From Pseudomonadota bacterium (GTDB lineage Bacteria; Bdellovibrionota_B; Oligoflexia; Silvanigrellales; Silvanigrellaceae), in assembly GCA_009926615.1 (NCBI GenBank), contig RFOM01000021.1, forward strand, positions 1 through 55,377: a stretch of DNA of 55,377 nt. The letters are read 5' to 3'. The position numbers and the translations under genes are program-made. Of the stretch, positions 34,843-43,726 are shown piece by piece. Every line of letters begins with the position of its first letter. Position 1 is the stretch's first letter. The notes under the pieces are model-generated. The model did not search any database, had not been told where the DNA came from, and was given only the letters and a program-made list of their open reading frames with translations.

Positions 34843-36349
34843 GGACGGTGGCTTTCCATTCATCGAAGCAGTCCTGAGCACTCTGCAGGGCGTCGGCAAC
34901 CCCGACGCCTTTTCTGTATATGCCGCCGAAATAAATTCCTTGGCAGTGTGCCTGAATTCTCCAAAGCGATTTTTGCCGCTCATCATGTCCGCTGTCGGCA
35001 AGGCAGATTGCATCCGGCCAGCGGATGATTGAAACGTTCTGCGCATGTTTGTGCGACTCTTCGATGAGTTCCAGCCGGATTAAGGACGAAATTGCATAGT
35101 CGGTGATTTGCCTGTCGCTCCATCCCTTCATTTCCGGACAGCGGTCGCCGCCCAGCAAAACACGGTAAGATGCCGTGCCCTCGGGGACGTGCTGAGGGTA
35201 AATCGAATGAACAAAAAGAACGCCCAGCAGTCCGTCCGATTCTCGGCGGGCCAGCACGCCGAATCCGTTTTTGCATCGCCTGTCCTTGGGTGCGCTGACA
35301 TTGACGACAATCAGCGAATGAACCGGAACAGACTGAAGCGTGTTCCACTCGCTCTGAATTTCAGGCTTGTGCCAGTCCAAAGCAGCGCTTTGCCACGGTG
35401 CGGCTGTCCAAAAGACCGCATCATATTCATCTTTTCTATTCAGCAGAATAGTTCCGCCGGTTGTTTTTTCAATTGAAGTGACCGGCGTGCTGTATTTGAA
35501 TTCGATGCCGCCCGCAGGGTTGCTGTTTGCCCATGTTCTCAGATTGTTTTCAAAGGATTCAATGAGTGTCTGCATTCCTCCCGCAAAACTCAGCAGGCCT
35601 GCAGGCCAGCGGTGTTTGAGTGATTGTGCCGGCGAAAGCATCCGGTCCGGTGAACCCGAAAATTTTTTCAGCAGCAGTCCGCGGAGAATGCCGCCGTACT
35701 TCAGTTCGAGCTCGACAAGCGACGGGAATGCGTGACGGGCGAGAATCTTTTCCGCACCTCCGCCCCAAATTCCTGTTGTCAGAGGCAGAATAAAATTTTC
35801 TGCGATGACTTTGCCGAACCGTCGTTCGATGAAAGCGTATAAGGTTTCATTCGGAAGCGGCAGCTGCTGTGCAGGCCGGAAAAACTCCGACAGTGCCCTG
35901 AAAAGTGCAGGCAGACTGAGGAGTCCGGAGATCAGCAGACTCAACGGTCCGCCGAGTGCTGCCATGCGCCCTGAAGGGGAGATAATGTAGCGGGTTTGCT
36001 GGCGTCTGTCTGCTTGCGGGGTAATGACGTCGTCGGGGCTGAGTCCAAGGTCCTCAAGGGTCTGCAAAAAAACTGTCCGGCTTGCGAGCACGCCCTGCGC
36101 TGCGGCTTCGATTTTGAGTCCGGTTGAGTGGCGTTCGGTGCCGATAAGTCCGCCGCTCCGCGAGCGGGGCTCGTACAGGGTCACATGCAGTGCGCGGCTG
36201 TCCGGCCGTTCACTCTGCCAACGGCTCAGGAGATGGGCAATCCGCAGACCCGTGCAACCGGAGCCCGCAATGGCAATGCGAAGTGCACGATTCCGGCGCG
36301 GAGGTTTCTCCTCCTGAGGAAGGGCGGTTTGAGAAAATGTTGGGGACAT
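34835..36349 (-). CDS. hemG: Protoporphyrinogen oxidase, HemY/PPOX type
   Basis: The 504-residue flavoprotein begins, after a basic start, with IAIAGSGCTGLRIAHLL, a FAD-binding GxGxxG motif, then YEPRSRSGGLIGTERHSTGLKIE, which fits the flavin segment of PPOX, and IWGGGAEKILARHAFPSLVELE, a PPOX hallmark (usual form GVYAGDP-LS). The last part has the amine-oxidase type FAD end, here GIYFGGIYRKGVGVADALQS over about 475-494. It should oxidise protoporphyrinogen IX, the step just before HemH. Oxygen-dependent PPOX is often called HemY or, by other authors, HemG. Divergent from the MutS-like gene. Confidence 0.86.
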   Translation of the reverse strand: MSPTFSQTALPQEEKPPRRNRALRIAIAGSGCTGLRIAHLLSRWQSERPDSRALHVTLYEPRSRSGGLIGTERHSTGLKIEAAAQGVLASRTVFLQTLEDLGLSPDDVITPQADRRQQTRYIISPSGRMAALGGPLSLLISGLLSLPALFRALSEFFRPAQQLPLPNETLYAFIERRFGKVIAENFILPLTTGIWGGGAEKILARHAFPSLVELELKYGGILRGLLLKKFSGSPDRMLSPAQSLKHRWPAGLLSFAGGMQTLIESFENNLRTWANSNPAGGIEFKYSTPVTSIEKTTGGTILLNRKDEYDAVFWTAAPWQSAALDWHKPEIQSEWNTLQSVPVHSLIVVNVSAPKDRRCKNGFGVLARRESDGLLGVLFVHSIYPQHVPEGTASYRVLLGGDRCPEMKGWSDRQITDYAISSLIRLELIEESHKHAQNVSIIRWPDAICLADSGHDERQKSLWRIQAHCQGIYFGGIYRKGVGVADALQSAQDCFDEWKATVRP

Positions 36350-36385
36350 GCGGGCAATTTCCTCGGATGACTGCCGCCCGCAGGT

Positions 36386-36400
36386 GCATCCTCAGGATGC
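36386..36400. promoter_or_regulatory. Perfect 15-bp palindrome in divergent promoter region
   Basis: GCATCCT-C-AGGATGC is a perfect 7-bp inverted repeat with a 1-nt centre. It lies between the start of the porphyrin oxidase (36349) and that of the MutS-like gene (36468), upstream of a TATCAT (36425-36430) that could be a -10. This is a plausible operator; no regulator gene is adjacent. Confidence 0.4.
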
Positions 36401-36467
36401 TGTGCAATCGACAAGGTCCTTGTGTATCATGTGACACGAATCAACCTTGAGGCAAGGGCCGCGAACA

Positions 36468-38450
36468 ATGATGACGAATACACTTGCTCCGGATCAAACA
36501 GCAAAATTTGAGGCTCGGCTTGAGCGGCTGCGCAGAGCTCAGTCGCGCGTGAACCTCAGGCTCAATCTGTGGGCTGCAAGAGAAGATCGCTATGCGCTCG
36601 GCAGACTTCTGGTTGCCGTTGGAATCGTAACCGTGCTCGTCGGTTTTTATAAAAAACTCGATGCCTCGCAGGTGTTTTTGGGATGGATTTGTTTTTTTGC
36701 CGCCTTCTTCGCAATGTCGTTTGTTCACCGCAAGCTCAAGCGGGTCCGTTCGCGGCTTGAAGGACTGACCGGCGTTCTTTCTGCCGAAATGATGCGACTG
36801 CAAAGAGACTGGTTTGAATTGCGCAAAAACCGTCAGTCATTTTCGGATGAGGTTTGGCGCACGGCGGGTCAATCGGAAGCCGAGCACCCTTACCGGTCTG
36901 ATTTTGATTTGGCCGGATTGCCCGCACTTTGGCTTGATACATGCACTCTTGAAGAGGGCAGCGGGAAGCTGGCAGAGGAAATGCTGTCACGCGGTCGAGC
37001 ACCGCTGTCTGAGGAAGACCTGCAGTTGCGCGCGCGGCGGACCGACGAGCTGGCTGCCCAAAGCAAGGCATTGCGCAGATGGGAAAGTTACCGTTTTGGC
37101 GGTTGGGCTTCTGATTTGCACAAAGTACGCGAAGAAAATTTATCCGACGACAACTCACCGGCGGCCGCGGACGCAGCGGAAGTGGCGAATTCGTCGTTGC
37201 GTCCGGAAACACAACGCCTATTTCTTGAGGCGGTTTTATTTGTTCTTGTGATTGTGCAGCTGGTGATCTGGACGCGCATGTTTCTGCCGGGGCTTATCGC
37301 TTTCATGGAAAGTGCGGATACCGCCAGACTCTCTGAACCGATGTCGGTTTTTGTTCCTGTGCTCCTTGTCAGTGCCCTTATTTGGGAAATGTGGCGCAGG
37401 AAAGTTGTTCTCATCAGCGGCGCATTGGGATTGCGGGAACTGAAGGTTCTCAACGCGCTCGAAGATGTTCAGAAATGTGTTGCGGGCGTTCATAAAAAAA
37501 GCCTGATTCCGGTTACGGCCGGCCGCCGCTTTCGTTTCCTGCGGCTGACTTTTGAACTTGCCGAAGTCCGCAGGAATCCGATTGTCTGGATCCTTCTCAA
37601 TGTATTGGTGCCCTACGATGCAGTGTCCTTTGCCGTAACCCTTATGGCCCACAGAACCATTGACGGGCGTTTTCAGGACTGGTGGAAAGATGTTGTCGAT
37701 TTCGATTTTCACGCGGCACTCGCAAGGGTTCAGCTCGAAAATCCCGAGTTCACGCGGGCACAGACGAATGCGCAGGACATTCGTGCCACGGCCATGGCTC
37801 ATCCGCTTTTGCCGGCAAACAGCCGCGTCGGCAACGAAGTTCATCTGGACAATCAGCAGCGTTGCATGCTGCTGACGGGCAGCAACATGGCGGGCAAGAG
37901 TACTCTTTTGCGGGCTGTCGGAATGAACGCTCTGCTGGCACAAATGGGCAGTGTTGTCTGCGCGCGCTCATTTGCCCTTCCGAGAGTCGAGATCCTGTGT
38001 GCCATTCAGGTTTCTGATTCGCTTGAGTCCGGAGCCAGTTATTTTTATGCGGAGGTCCGCAGACTGGTGTCAGTCCTTGATCGTCTCCGTCAACCTTCGG
38101 GCGATTCGGCAAAGCTTTTTCTGATCGACGAAATTTTCAGAGGGACGAACAACCGCGAGCGGTTTTTGGGATCTTGGCAGGTGATTTCCGCGCTACTCAA
38201 CACAGGAGCCTTCGGTGTTCTGACGACCCACGATTTGGCTCTGACGCGTTTGGAAAACGAGGTCGAGGGTGTGCGCAATTTTCACCTCAGAGAGACGGTC
38301 GGCAGTCAGGGCCAGCTCGAATTTGATTATCTTCTGAGGTCCGGACCATGTCCGACAACAAACGCGCTGATTATAATGCAGCAGGCCGGACTTCCGGTCG
38401 CCCTTGATTTTAAACCTGCAGCGCCCCAAGGAGAATTGCATCATGTTTGA
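36468..38450 (+). CDS. Membrane-anchored MutS-like ATPase
   Basis: ATG codons at 36468 and 36471 are the likely start; a TTG at 36447 is less good. The 660-residue protein lacks the mismatch-recognition domains of MutS. It has two helices near residues 45-90, a helical middle, two more hydrophobic helices (about 250-320) and a C-terminal MutS-V ATPase: Walker A GSNMAGKST (471-479), Walker B LFLIDEIFRGTN (Asp554/Glu555) and TTHDLAL. Such membrane MutS homologues occur in Bacteroidetes and other groups, and their function is unknown; classical mismatch repair is unlikely. It overlaps the thiamine pyrophosphokinase gene by 8 nt. Confidence 0.85.
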   Translation: MMTNTLAPDQTAKFEARLERLRRAQSRVNLRLNLWAAREDRYALGRLLVAVGIVTVLVGFYKKLDASQVFLGWICFFAAFFAMSFVHRKLKRVRSRLEGLTGVLSAEMMRLQRDWFELRKNRQSFSDEVWRTAGQSEAEHPYRSDFDLAGLPALWLDTCTLEEGSGKLAEEMLSRGRAPLSEEDLQLRARRTDELAAQSKALRRWESYRFGGWASDLHKVREENLSDDNSPAAADAAEVANSSLRPETQRLFLEAVLFVLVIVQLVIWTRMFLPGLIAFMESADTARLSEPMSVFVPVLLVSALIWEMWRRKVVLISGALGLRELKVLNALEDVQKCVAGVHKKSLIPVTAGRRFRFLRLTFELAEVRRNPIVWILLNVLVPYDAVSFAVTLMAHRTIDGRFQDWWKDVVDFDFHAALARVQLENPEFTRAQTNAQDIRATAMAHPLLPANSRVGNEVHLDNQQRCMLLTGSNMAGKSTLLRAVGMNALLAQMGSVVCARSFALPRVEILCAIQVSDSLESGASYFYAEVRRLVSVLDRLRQPSGDSAKLFLIDEIFRGTNNRERFLGSWQVISALLNTGAFGVLTTHDLALTRLENEVEGVRNFHLRETVGSQGQLEFDYLLRSGPCPTTNALIIMQQAGLPVALDFKPAAPQGELHHV

Positions 38451-39189
38451 AGCAAAAGTTTTTCTTGCCGGACCTTCGCGTCAAACCGAAGAAGAGCGCA
38501 AAGCATCTTGGAATCTGTGGCAGCCGCACGACCCCGTCACGCAATCCGGCGGTGTCAGGTTTGTCTATATTGCCGATGCCGGCCTTGAAAGTTTTATTTC
38601 TTGGTTCAACAGCCTGTCTCCGGATGAGACCGCACGCTTGCAGACGGTTGTCTGGTGCGGAGACGGCGACTCGCTCGGCAAACATGGACTCGAACTATTG
38701 CGGAGCACGGCAGCCCGTCTCGAAGGCCGCTGGCGTGAACACATGTACTCAACTGACAAGGATTTTTCCGACTGCGCCGCCATGACTTCGATGATTGAAT
38801 ATGATGTCCGCCATGCTGACGAAATTGCCGACCGGATGTGGGTCACCGTGCACGGTGCTCTCGGCGGACGATTTGATCACGAGCTGGCCAATATTTTTGA
38901 ATTCGCAGGCATGCTCGGTCGGGTGTCCTGTCCGGCAACAGTGGCTCTCGGGCCTGAAATTATTCTGACAACCGCTCCGGTCAGCCTGACCCTGACGTCT
39001 CAGGAAAAGTTCTCGGTCATGGCAGCGCTTCCCAATCAGCAGGCAAGGGTGGTGATCTCCGGAGCACGCTATTCAGGCGAGTTTCTGCTGCGTCAGCCGT
39101 CGCACGGTTTGAGCAACGTAGTGACTGCCGGCAAAGCTGTGATACAGCCCATGACGGCAGGATTGCCCCTGTTGGGAATTATTTCCTGA
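38443..39189 (+). CDS. thiN: Thiamine pyrophosphokinase
   Basis: The ATG at 38443 has AAGGAG 9 nt upstream and lies in the end of the MutS-like gene. The 248-residue protein carries the TPK elements: VYIADAGLES, the nucleotide-binding WCGDGDSLG (residues 71-79), STDKDFSDCAAM (the usual KDKTD block, 103-114) and VHGALGGRFDHELAN (136-150, strongly conserved in the family). The C-terminal half is a beta domain with FSVMAALP and SNVVTAGKAVI. It transfers pyrophosphate from ATP to thiamine, giving thiamine diphosphate. The enzyme is expected where thiamine is salvaged. No other thi gene or TPP riboswitch was seen. Confidence 0.85.
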   Translation: MFEAKVFLAGPSRQTEEERKASWNLWQPHDPVTQSGGVRFVYIADAGLESFISWFNSLSPDETARLQTVVWCGDGDSLGKHGLELLRSTAARLEGRWREHMYSTDKDFSDCAAMTSMIEYDVRHADEIADRMWVTVHGALGGRFDHELANIFEFAGMLGRVSCPATVALGPEIILTTAPVSLTLTSQEKFSVMAALPNQQARVVISGARYSGEFLLRQPSHGLSNVVTAGKAVIQPMTAGLPLLGIIS

Positions 39190-39225
39190 AAAGCATTTCA
39201 ACCGGAATCAGGAAGACAGGATTTT

Positions 39226-40374
39226 ATGGCCGGAAAAGAAACCTCGGAAACCTTTGGTCGGATTCCCACGGCATTGCAGCATGCAGGCAAAGAGTATCGT
39301 CTGGGCAGCGGACTTGTCGGCGCGGTTGAACAGTCGGTGACTTTTGCCACTGCCGCGGTTGACGACATGCCGGTGTATGCGCGCTTGTCGAACACCATCA
39401 ACCACAAAGAAATTTGCGCGTTGGTTGCAGCTCTGCACGGAAGCCCTGCGGCGCAGGTTTTTGCATCCGGCATGGCTGCAGTTCATGCCGTGCTGACGAC
39501 AGTCCTGCAGACCGGCGATCATCTTCTTATTCAGGAGAACTGCTACGGAACTTCACAGGGGCTGGCTCAAAAGATTCTCGCCCGCTGGGGCATAGAGTCG
39601 ACCTTTGCTCCCCTGTCCGAATGGAAGCGTCACATCAAACCGAACACGCGGGCTTTGTTCTTTGAAAGCATTTCCAATCCGTTTTGTATTCCGCAGAATT
39701 TTGCGACCGCACTGGAAGCAAAAAAGATCAGCGGTGCGATGCTCATTTGCGATAATACATTTGCCAGTCCAATCAACTGCCGGCCGCTGCAGCACGGAGT
39801 GGATGTTGTCGTCGAGAGTGCAACAAAATATTTGAACGGGCATTCGGATTTGGTTTGCGGAGTCGTTGCCTGTCAGGAAGATTTCTCGCAAAAACTGGCA
39901 CAAACGGCGATGTACGTCGGAGGTTTTTTGTCTGCAGCCGGTTGTATGCAGCTTGCCAAAGGCATGCGTACGCTTCATGTCCGCATGCGCGCCTGCAACG
40001 AAAACGGACGTGCTTTTGCTGCGCGAGCCCGAAATCTTGAAGGGGTTGCCGAAGTTTTTCACGGTTCGCTGATGACCGCGGAGTCGAATGTTTTTGCCGA
40101 TTTCGGAGGGATGGTCGGAGTCCGTTTTGCTCCTCAAATCGATGTTCCCATGCTCATGCGTTCTCTGAAGCTTGTCAGCGACGTTCCCAGTCTGGGCGGC
40201 ACGGAAACGACAGCGTGCATCCCGTGGTGGACGACCAACCGCTGGATGAGCGACGCAGAGAAACGCCGGCTTGAAATAGACGGGCAGCTGGTCAGATTCA
40301 GCATCGGGCTCGAAAGTGCGGACGATTTGATTGCGGACCTCGAATCTTCGTTGACTGCGTCCCGCCGAAATTAG
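39226..40374 (+). CDS. Cys/Met-metabolism PLP-dependent enzyme
   Basis: This 382-residue protein belongs to the cystathionine gamma-synthase/gamma-lyase family. Residues VFASGMAAVHAVL bind PLP phosphate, ICDNTFASP carries the Asp that contacts the pyridine nitrogen, and SATKYLNGHSD has the PLP-linking Lys201. The usual YSRTGNPT is YARLSNTINH here. The closing PSLGGTETTACIP and QLVRFSIGLESADDLIADL also fit. Family members form or split C-S bonds of cystathionine, homocysteine or methionine; which of these cannot be decided. AGGAAGACAGG precedes the ATG. Its stop overlaps that of the convergent permease by 4 nt, and thiN is 36 nt upstream. Confidence 0.88.
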   Translation: MAGKETSETFGRIPTALQHAGKEYRLGSGLVGAVEQSVTFATAAVDDMPVYARLSNTINHKEICALVAALHGSPAAQVFASGMAAVHAVLTTVLQTGDHLLIQENCYGTSQGLAQKILARWGIESTFAPLSEWKRHIKPNTRALFFESISNPFCIPQNFATALEAKKISGAMLICDNTFASPINCRPLQHGVDVVVESATKYLNGHSDLVCGVVACQEDFSQKLAQTAMYVGGFLSAAGCMQLAKGMRTLHVRMRACNENGRAFAARARNLEGVAEVFHGSLMTAESNVFADFGGMVGVRFAPQIDVPMLMRSLKLVSDVPSLGGTETTACIPWWTTNRWMSDAEKRRLEIDGQLVRFSIGLESADDLIADLESSLTASRRN

Positions 40375-43040
40375 AGCGGTTTGCGAAGCAGCCTGAACGG
40401 AGACTGTCTCAGGATAAGAACTCCCGAGACAATTGCGGTGACGCTGCAAATCAGCACGACAACCGATGAGACTGCAACACTTGGAAGAATGGTCAGGTTG
40501 AGCTGATCATCGGCCGTCAAAAGAGCTCTTTGTATCAGTGTGCTCAGCAGCCCGCTTGCTCCCGTTCCTGCGACGCTGCCGATCACGGCGAGTATCAAAA
40601 ATTCATTGAAAATCGACCTCAGCACGAGTGAATTATTTGCGCCGAGGCAGCGGTAAAGCGAAAAATTTCTTGCCCGCATGGAATACGAAGTCCACGCACT
40701 CAAAATGGTATTGAGCAGCGCTCCGCTGAAAAACAAAACGGTCAGCAGCCGGACCATATCAAGTGCCGAGTTGAGAAGCCTGCTGACCAGTTCGGCTATT
40801 TCAGTGGCATCGAGCGCAGTCACACCGGGATGTTTTTCAAAAAGGTTGTTGAGAATGTCGGCGCGCTGCCTGCTGTTTGCGAGGTTGGTTGCAAACAGTC
40901 CGCTGTAGGGAGCATCGGCGAGTGCGCTGGGATGAAGAACAAAAAAGAAATTGGGCCGGAAACTTTGCCAGCTGACGCGCCGCAGACTCGTGACTTTGAC
41001 CTTCACCGGAATTCCCTGAATGTCGAAGGTGATGTGATCACCAATCCGGATGTTCAGGTTGTTGGCCAGTCCGGCCTCGACGGACACTTCGTTCACCGGA
41101 CTGTTTGCCGAACTTTTATCCCAAAACTTTCCTTCAACCACCTCTTCTGCGCCGTAGTCTTTTGAGACCTCGCTGCGGGCCGTGAGATTTTGTTCGCGGT
41201 TAAAAAGTCTTGCGGCTCTCAGCCGCGACTCGCTGCCCTGCTCAAACCGGTTGAGCCAGTCTTCGACAGGCTTGTTGTTGATGTTCAAAAGCCTTGCGCG
41301 GGTGATTTTCTCCGAAAGAATACTTCGCCCTTCTCCTCCCTCGGCAAGAATATTTTGTATGCTTTTCATTGCGTCGGGCGGAGCATCCAAAACAAAAACA
41401 TTCGGCTTTTGCATGCCTGATGTCGCCGTACTTATCTGATTGACGATATTGCTGCGCATGTCCCACATGAAGACCAGCAGGCAAACAGTCAGTCCGAACA
41501 GCAACAGCGTCAGCGAGCTTTGATTCGGACGGGCGCCTATTTCGCTGCCGGCAATCCGGATGGACAACGGAAGCCGGATTGACGGACTTAATCCCATGCG
41601 GCTGACGAAAAGAACCGCAAGTCGCAAAGTCAGATACACGGCTGTCAGAACAACGACCATAATAAGATTAAAGCCGGCTTCCGAGGAAACCAAAAAAGAC
41701 AGCAGCAGGGCCGAAATCAGCCAGATGAGGTCGGGGAAGTTTTCAAGCAGCTCCAAAAAACCAATGAACACTCTTTTGGGAAAGGGATCACCGGCAGACT
41801 TGAAGTCGATGAACGAGGAGCCCGAGCGGGGCTGCCTCAGATAGGCAAGAGCACCGGGAAGAATCAGCGACATGGTCAGTACAAAAGCAGAGATTGCAAA
41901 TTTGTATGCGACAACTCCGCTTCCGGTAAGACTGACGTCGATCGCCGGTCCGGTAAACCATTGCGACATCCGCGGTGATATTTCCTGCCGGAAAATCAGT
42001 TGTCCGGCCCATGAGCCCAGAGCCAGCGATACTGCGGTTATGAAGATGACATTGCCGACATACAGCAAAGCAAGCAGCGGCCGTGAAGCTCCGAGATTCG
42101 ACATAATCCGCGCGTCGGCCTGTTTTCGCTGCAGGTAAGAATGAATCCCCTGCGCGCTTCCGAGTCCCAGCAGAATAAGTGCGGAAAAGCCAATCGCGTT
42201 AAAAAACAGAAACAGACTGCGCGCAGGCTTGAAGGCTGCATTCAATGCGTCTTCTTTGGTCCGGACCGCAGGCTTCGATGATTCCGTTTTGCCGACTTCA
42301 TTCTTCAGCCAGCTGATTGAATTTTCCATCCTGCCGTTGTCCGGAAACTGAATGAGAAGTCTGTCGCGGATTCTTGATTGGCCGGAAATAAGTTTTTGTC
42401 TGACGGCAACATCTCTTGCAATATAAATGCGGGACGCAAGACTCATGCTTGCAAAGTCGCGCATCTGATCGTTTTCGGCCAATCCGGCCACCGGAAATAT
42501 TTTTTTGCCAATCCGGATTGCCTTCCGTTCGGCAAGAAGTCTTTGCAGGTTTTTTTCCGAAAAATCCTTTGAATCTTTTTCGGAGACCGGAGTAATCGAG
42601 TGGGTCGCAGCAAAACTGCTGTCAACCAGAACTCCGCCGGCTCTCAGCTGGTCAAAAGAATATGCAGGCCGGACACGCATGCCGGGGACCAGCGGATAGG
42701 AATCTTCGATTGCAAGGACTTCAACAAGACGCGGGCGTCCCGACTGCTGGAGCGAAGCCATGCTGACAAAAGAGGTGACCCGTGTCCGGCGGGCAACTTG
42801 CGGTGAAGAAAGCAAAGACTCCAGAAGTTTTTCCGGCAGCAGCCTGACGTCTGAAACCTCGGCGTCTCCGCCGAGAATTGCATCGGCCTGCCGCCGCGAC
42901 TGCGACTCCAGCCGTGCGTTGGCCAGCAGCAGTGCGGTCAGAGCTGCCATGCCCAGACACAACGTGACGGCTGCGAGCGACAATCTTTTCCACGACGATC
43001 TTAACTCGCGCTGAAAAGCCGGCCGGAACCAACGGTTCAT
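40371..43040 (-). CDS. ybbP: YbbP-like ABC transporter permease
   Basis: The 889-residue protein is a large FtsX/MacB-superfamily permease with a first helix at about 20-42, a periplasmic domain, a central group of helices (about 270-510), a second periplasmic domain (520-750) and three last helices, the ten-helix plan of E. coli YbbP (804 residues). Segments MSNLGASRPLLALLYVGNVIF and ARNFSLYRCLGANNSLVL are FtsX-type loops. Its ATG overlaps the ATPase stop as ATGA. With the ATPase at 43037 and the divergent TesA-like hydrolase, it recreates the E. coli ybbAP-tesA locus. A role in extracting hydrophobic compounds from the membrane is proposed for that system. Confidence 0.85.
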   Translation of the reverse strand: MNRWFRPAFQRELRSSWKRLSLAAVTLCLGMAALTALLLANARLESQSRRQADAILGGDAEVSDVRLLPEKLLESLLSSPQVARRTRVTSFVSMASLQQSGRPRLVEVLAIEDSYPLVPGMRVRPAYSFDQLRAGGVLVDSSFAATHSITPVSEKDSKDFSEKNLQRLLAERKAIRIGKKIFPVAGLAENDQMRDFASMSLASRIYIARDVAVRQKLISGQSRIRDRLLIQFPDNGRMENSISWLKNEVGKTESSKPAVRTKEDALNAAFKPARSLFLFFNAIGFSALILLGLGSAQGIHSYLQRKQADARIMSNLGASRPLLALLYVGNVIFITAVSLALGSWAGQLIFRQEISPRMSQWFTGPAIDVSLTGSGVVAYKFAISAFVLTMSLILPGALAYLRQPRSGSSFIDFKSAGDPFPKRVFIGFLELLENFPDLIWLISALLLSFLVSSEAGFNLIMVVVLTAVYLTLRLAVLFVSRMGLSPSIRLPLSIRIAGSEIGARPNQSSLTLLLFGLTVCLLVFMWDMRSNIVNQISTATSGMQKPNVFVLDAPPDAMKSIQNILAEGGEGRSILSEKITRARLLNINNKPVEDWLNRFEQGSESRLRAARLFNREQNLTARSEVSKDYGAEEVVEGKFWDKSSANSPVNEVSVEAGLANNLNIRIGDHITFDIQGIPVKVKVTSLRRVSWQSFRPNFFFVLHPSALADAPYSGLFATNLANSRQRADILNNLFEKHPGVTALDATEIAELVSRLLNSALDMVRLLTVLFFSGALLNTILSAWTSYSMRARNFSLYRCLGANNSLVLRSIFNEFLILAVIGSVAGTGASGLLSTLIQRALLTADDQLNLTILPSVAVSSVVVLICSVTAIVSGVLILRQSPFRLLRKPL

Positions 43041-43726
43041 TGATATCCCCCTGAAGACAGCTGAAGTCGGGACAGCTGACCGCGCTCAAGCTCGATGCGT
43101 CCGGCCAATTGATGGGCAAGGGCATAGTCATGAGTCACAAAAAACAGCGTCGCACCAAGTTCAAGAGAAAGGCTGTTGATGAGCCGGAAAACCTGATCCG
43201 CACTTTGCGGATCAAGATTGCCGGTGGGTTCGTCGCAAAGAATAAGTTTCGGCTTGTTAACGATCGCCCTTGCAATCGCAACGCGCTGCTGCTCTCCTCC
43301 CGAAAGCTGATCAGGACGATGCCGCAGCCGCGTGCTCAGTCCGACCCATTCCAGTGATTCCTGAGCTGCAGTTTTTGCCGAAGGATGGCCGGCAATTTCT
43401 GCCGCCACGAGGACGTTTTCAAGTGCAGTGAGATGCCGCAGCAGCTGAAAAGTCTGATAGACGAAGCCGACCTCCCGTGCCCGAAAGCGCGATAATTCTG
43501 CTTCTCCTGCGGTTGAAACCGGAAAACCGTTGATCCGGATGGAGCCGGTTGTCGGTCGCTCAAGTCCGGCAATCATCGAGAGCAGGGTGGTTTTGCCGCT
43601 GCCAGATCTCCCGACAACACCGAGTTGGCTGCCGGATGGTATATTGGCAGTGACGGAGTCGAGAATTCTGAGCCGCAGACCTTCCGGAGAGGGGTATTCC
43701 TTTGTTACGTTTTCGATTTCTATCAT
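43037..43726 (-). CDS. ybbA: YbbA-like ABC transporter ATPase
   Basis: The ATG at 43726 has GGAGG 7 nt upstream and gives 229 residues, close to YbbA (228). Walker A is [10 protein letters not shown]-loop VYQTFQLL, signature LSGGEQQR, Walker [13 protein letters not shown] and H-loop VTHD. It belongs to the MacB/LolD/FtsE subgroup and should drive the permease encoded next to it. The start region overlaps the likely start region of the divergent GDSL gene. Confidence 0.92.
   Translation of the reverse strand: MIEIENVTKEYPSPEGLRLRILDSVTANIPSGSQLGVVGRSGSGKTTLLSMIAGLERPTTGSIRINGFPVSTAGEAELSRFRAREVGFVYQTFQLLRHLTALENVLVAAEIAGHPSAKTAAQESLEWVGLSTRLRHRPDQLSGGEQQRVAIARAIVNKPKLILCDEPTGNLDPQSADQVFRLINSLSLELGATLFFVTHDYALAHQLAGRIELERGQLSRLQLSSGGYQ

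Noticed and set aside
37236..37943. 235-codon minus-strand frame
   Set aside because: It is opposite the MutS-like ATPase, including its Walker A region; composition is that of a shadow frame.
38300..38443. TPP riboswitch before thiN
   Set aside because: The gene starts inside the preceding coding region with its own AAGGAG, and no THI-box-like sequence was seen.
39553..40449. 298-codon open frame on the minus strand
   Set aside because: It lies opposite the well-supported PLP enzyme, has no homology I can see and no binding site; a shadow of codon bias.
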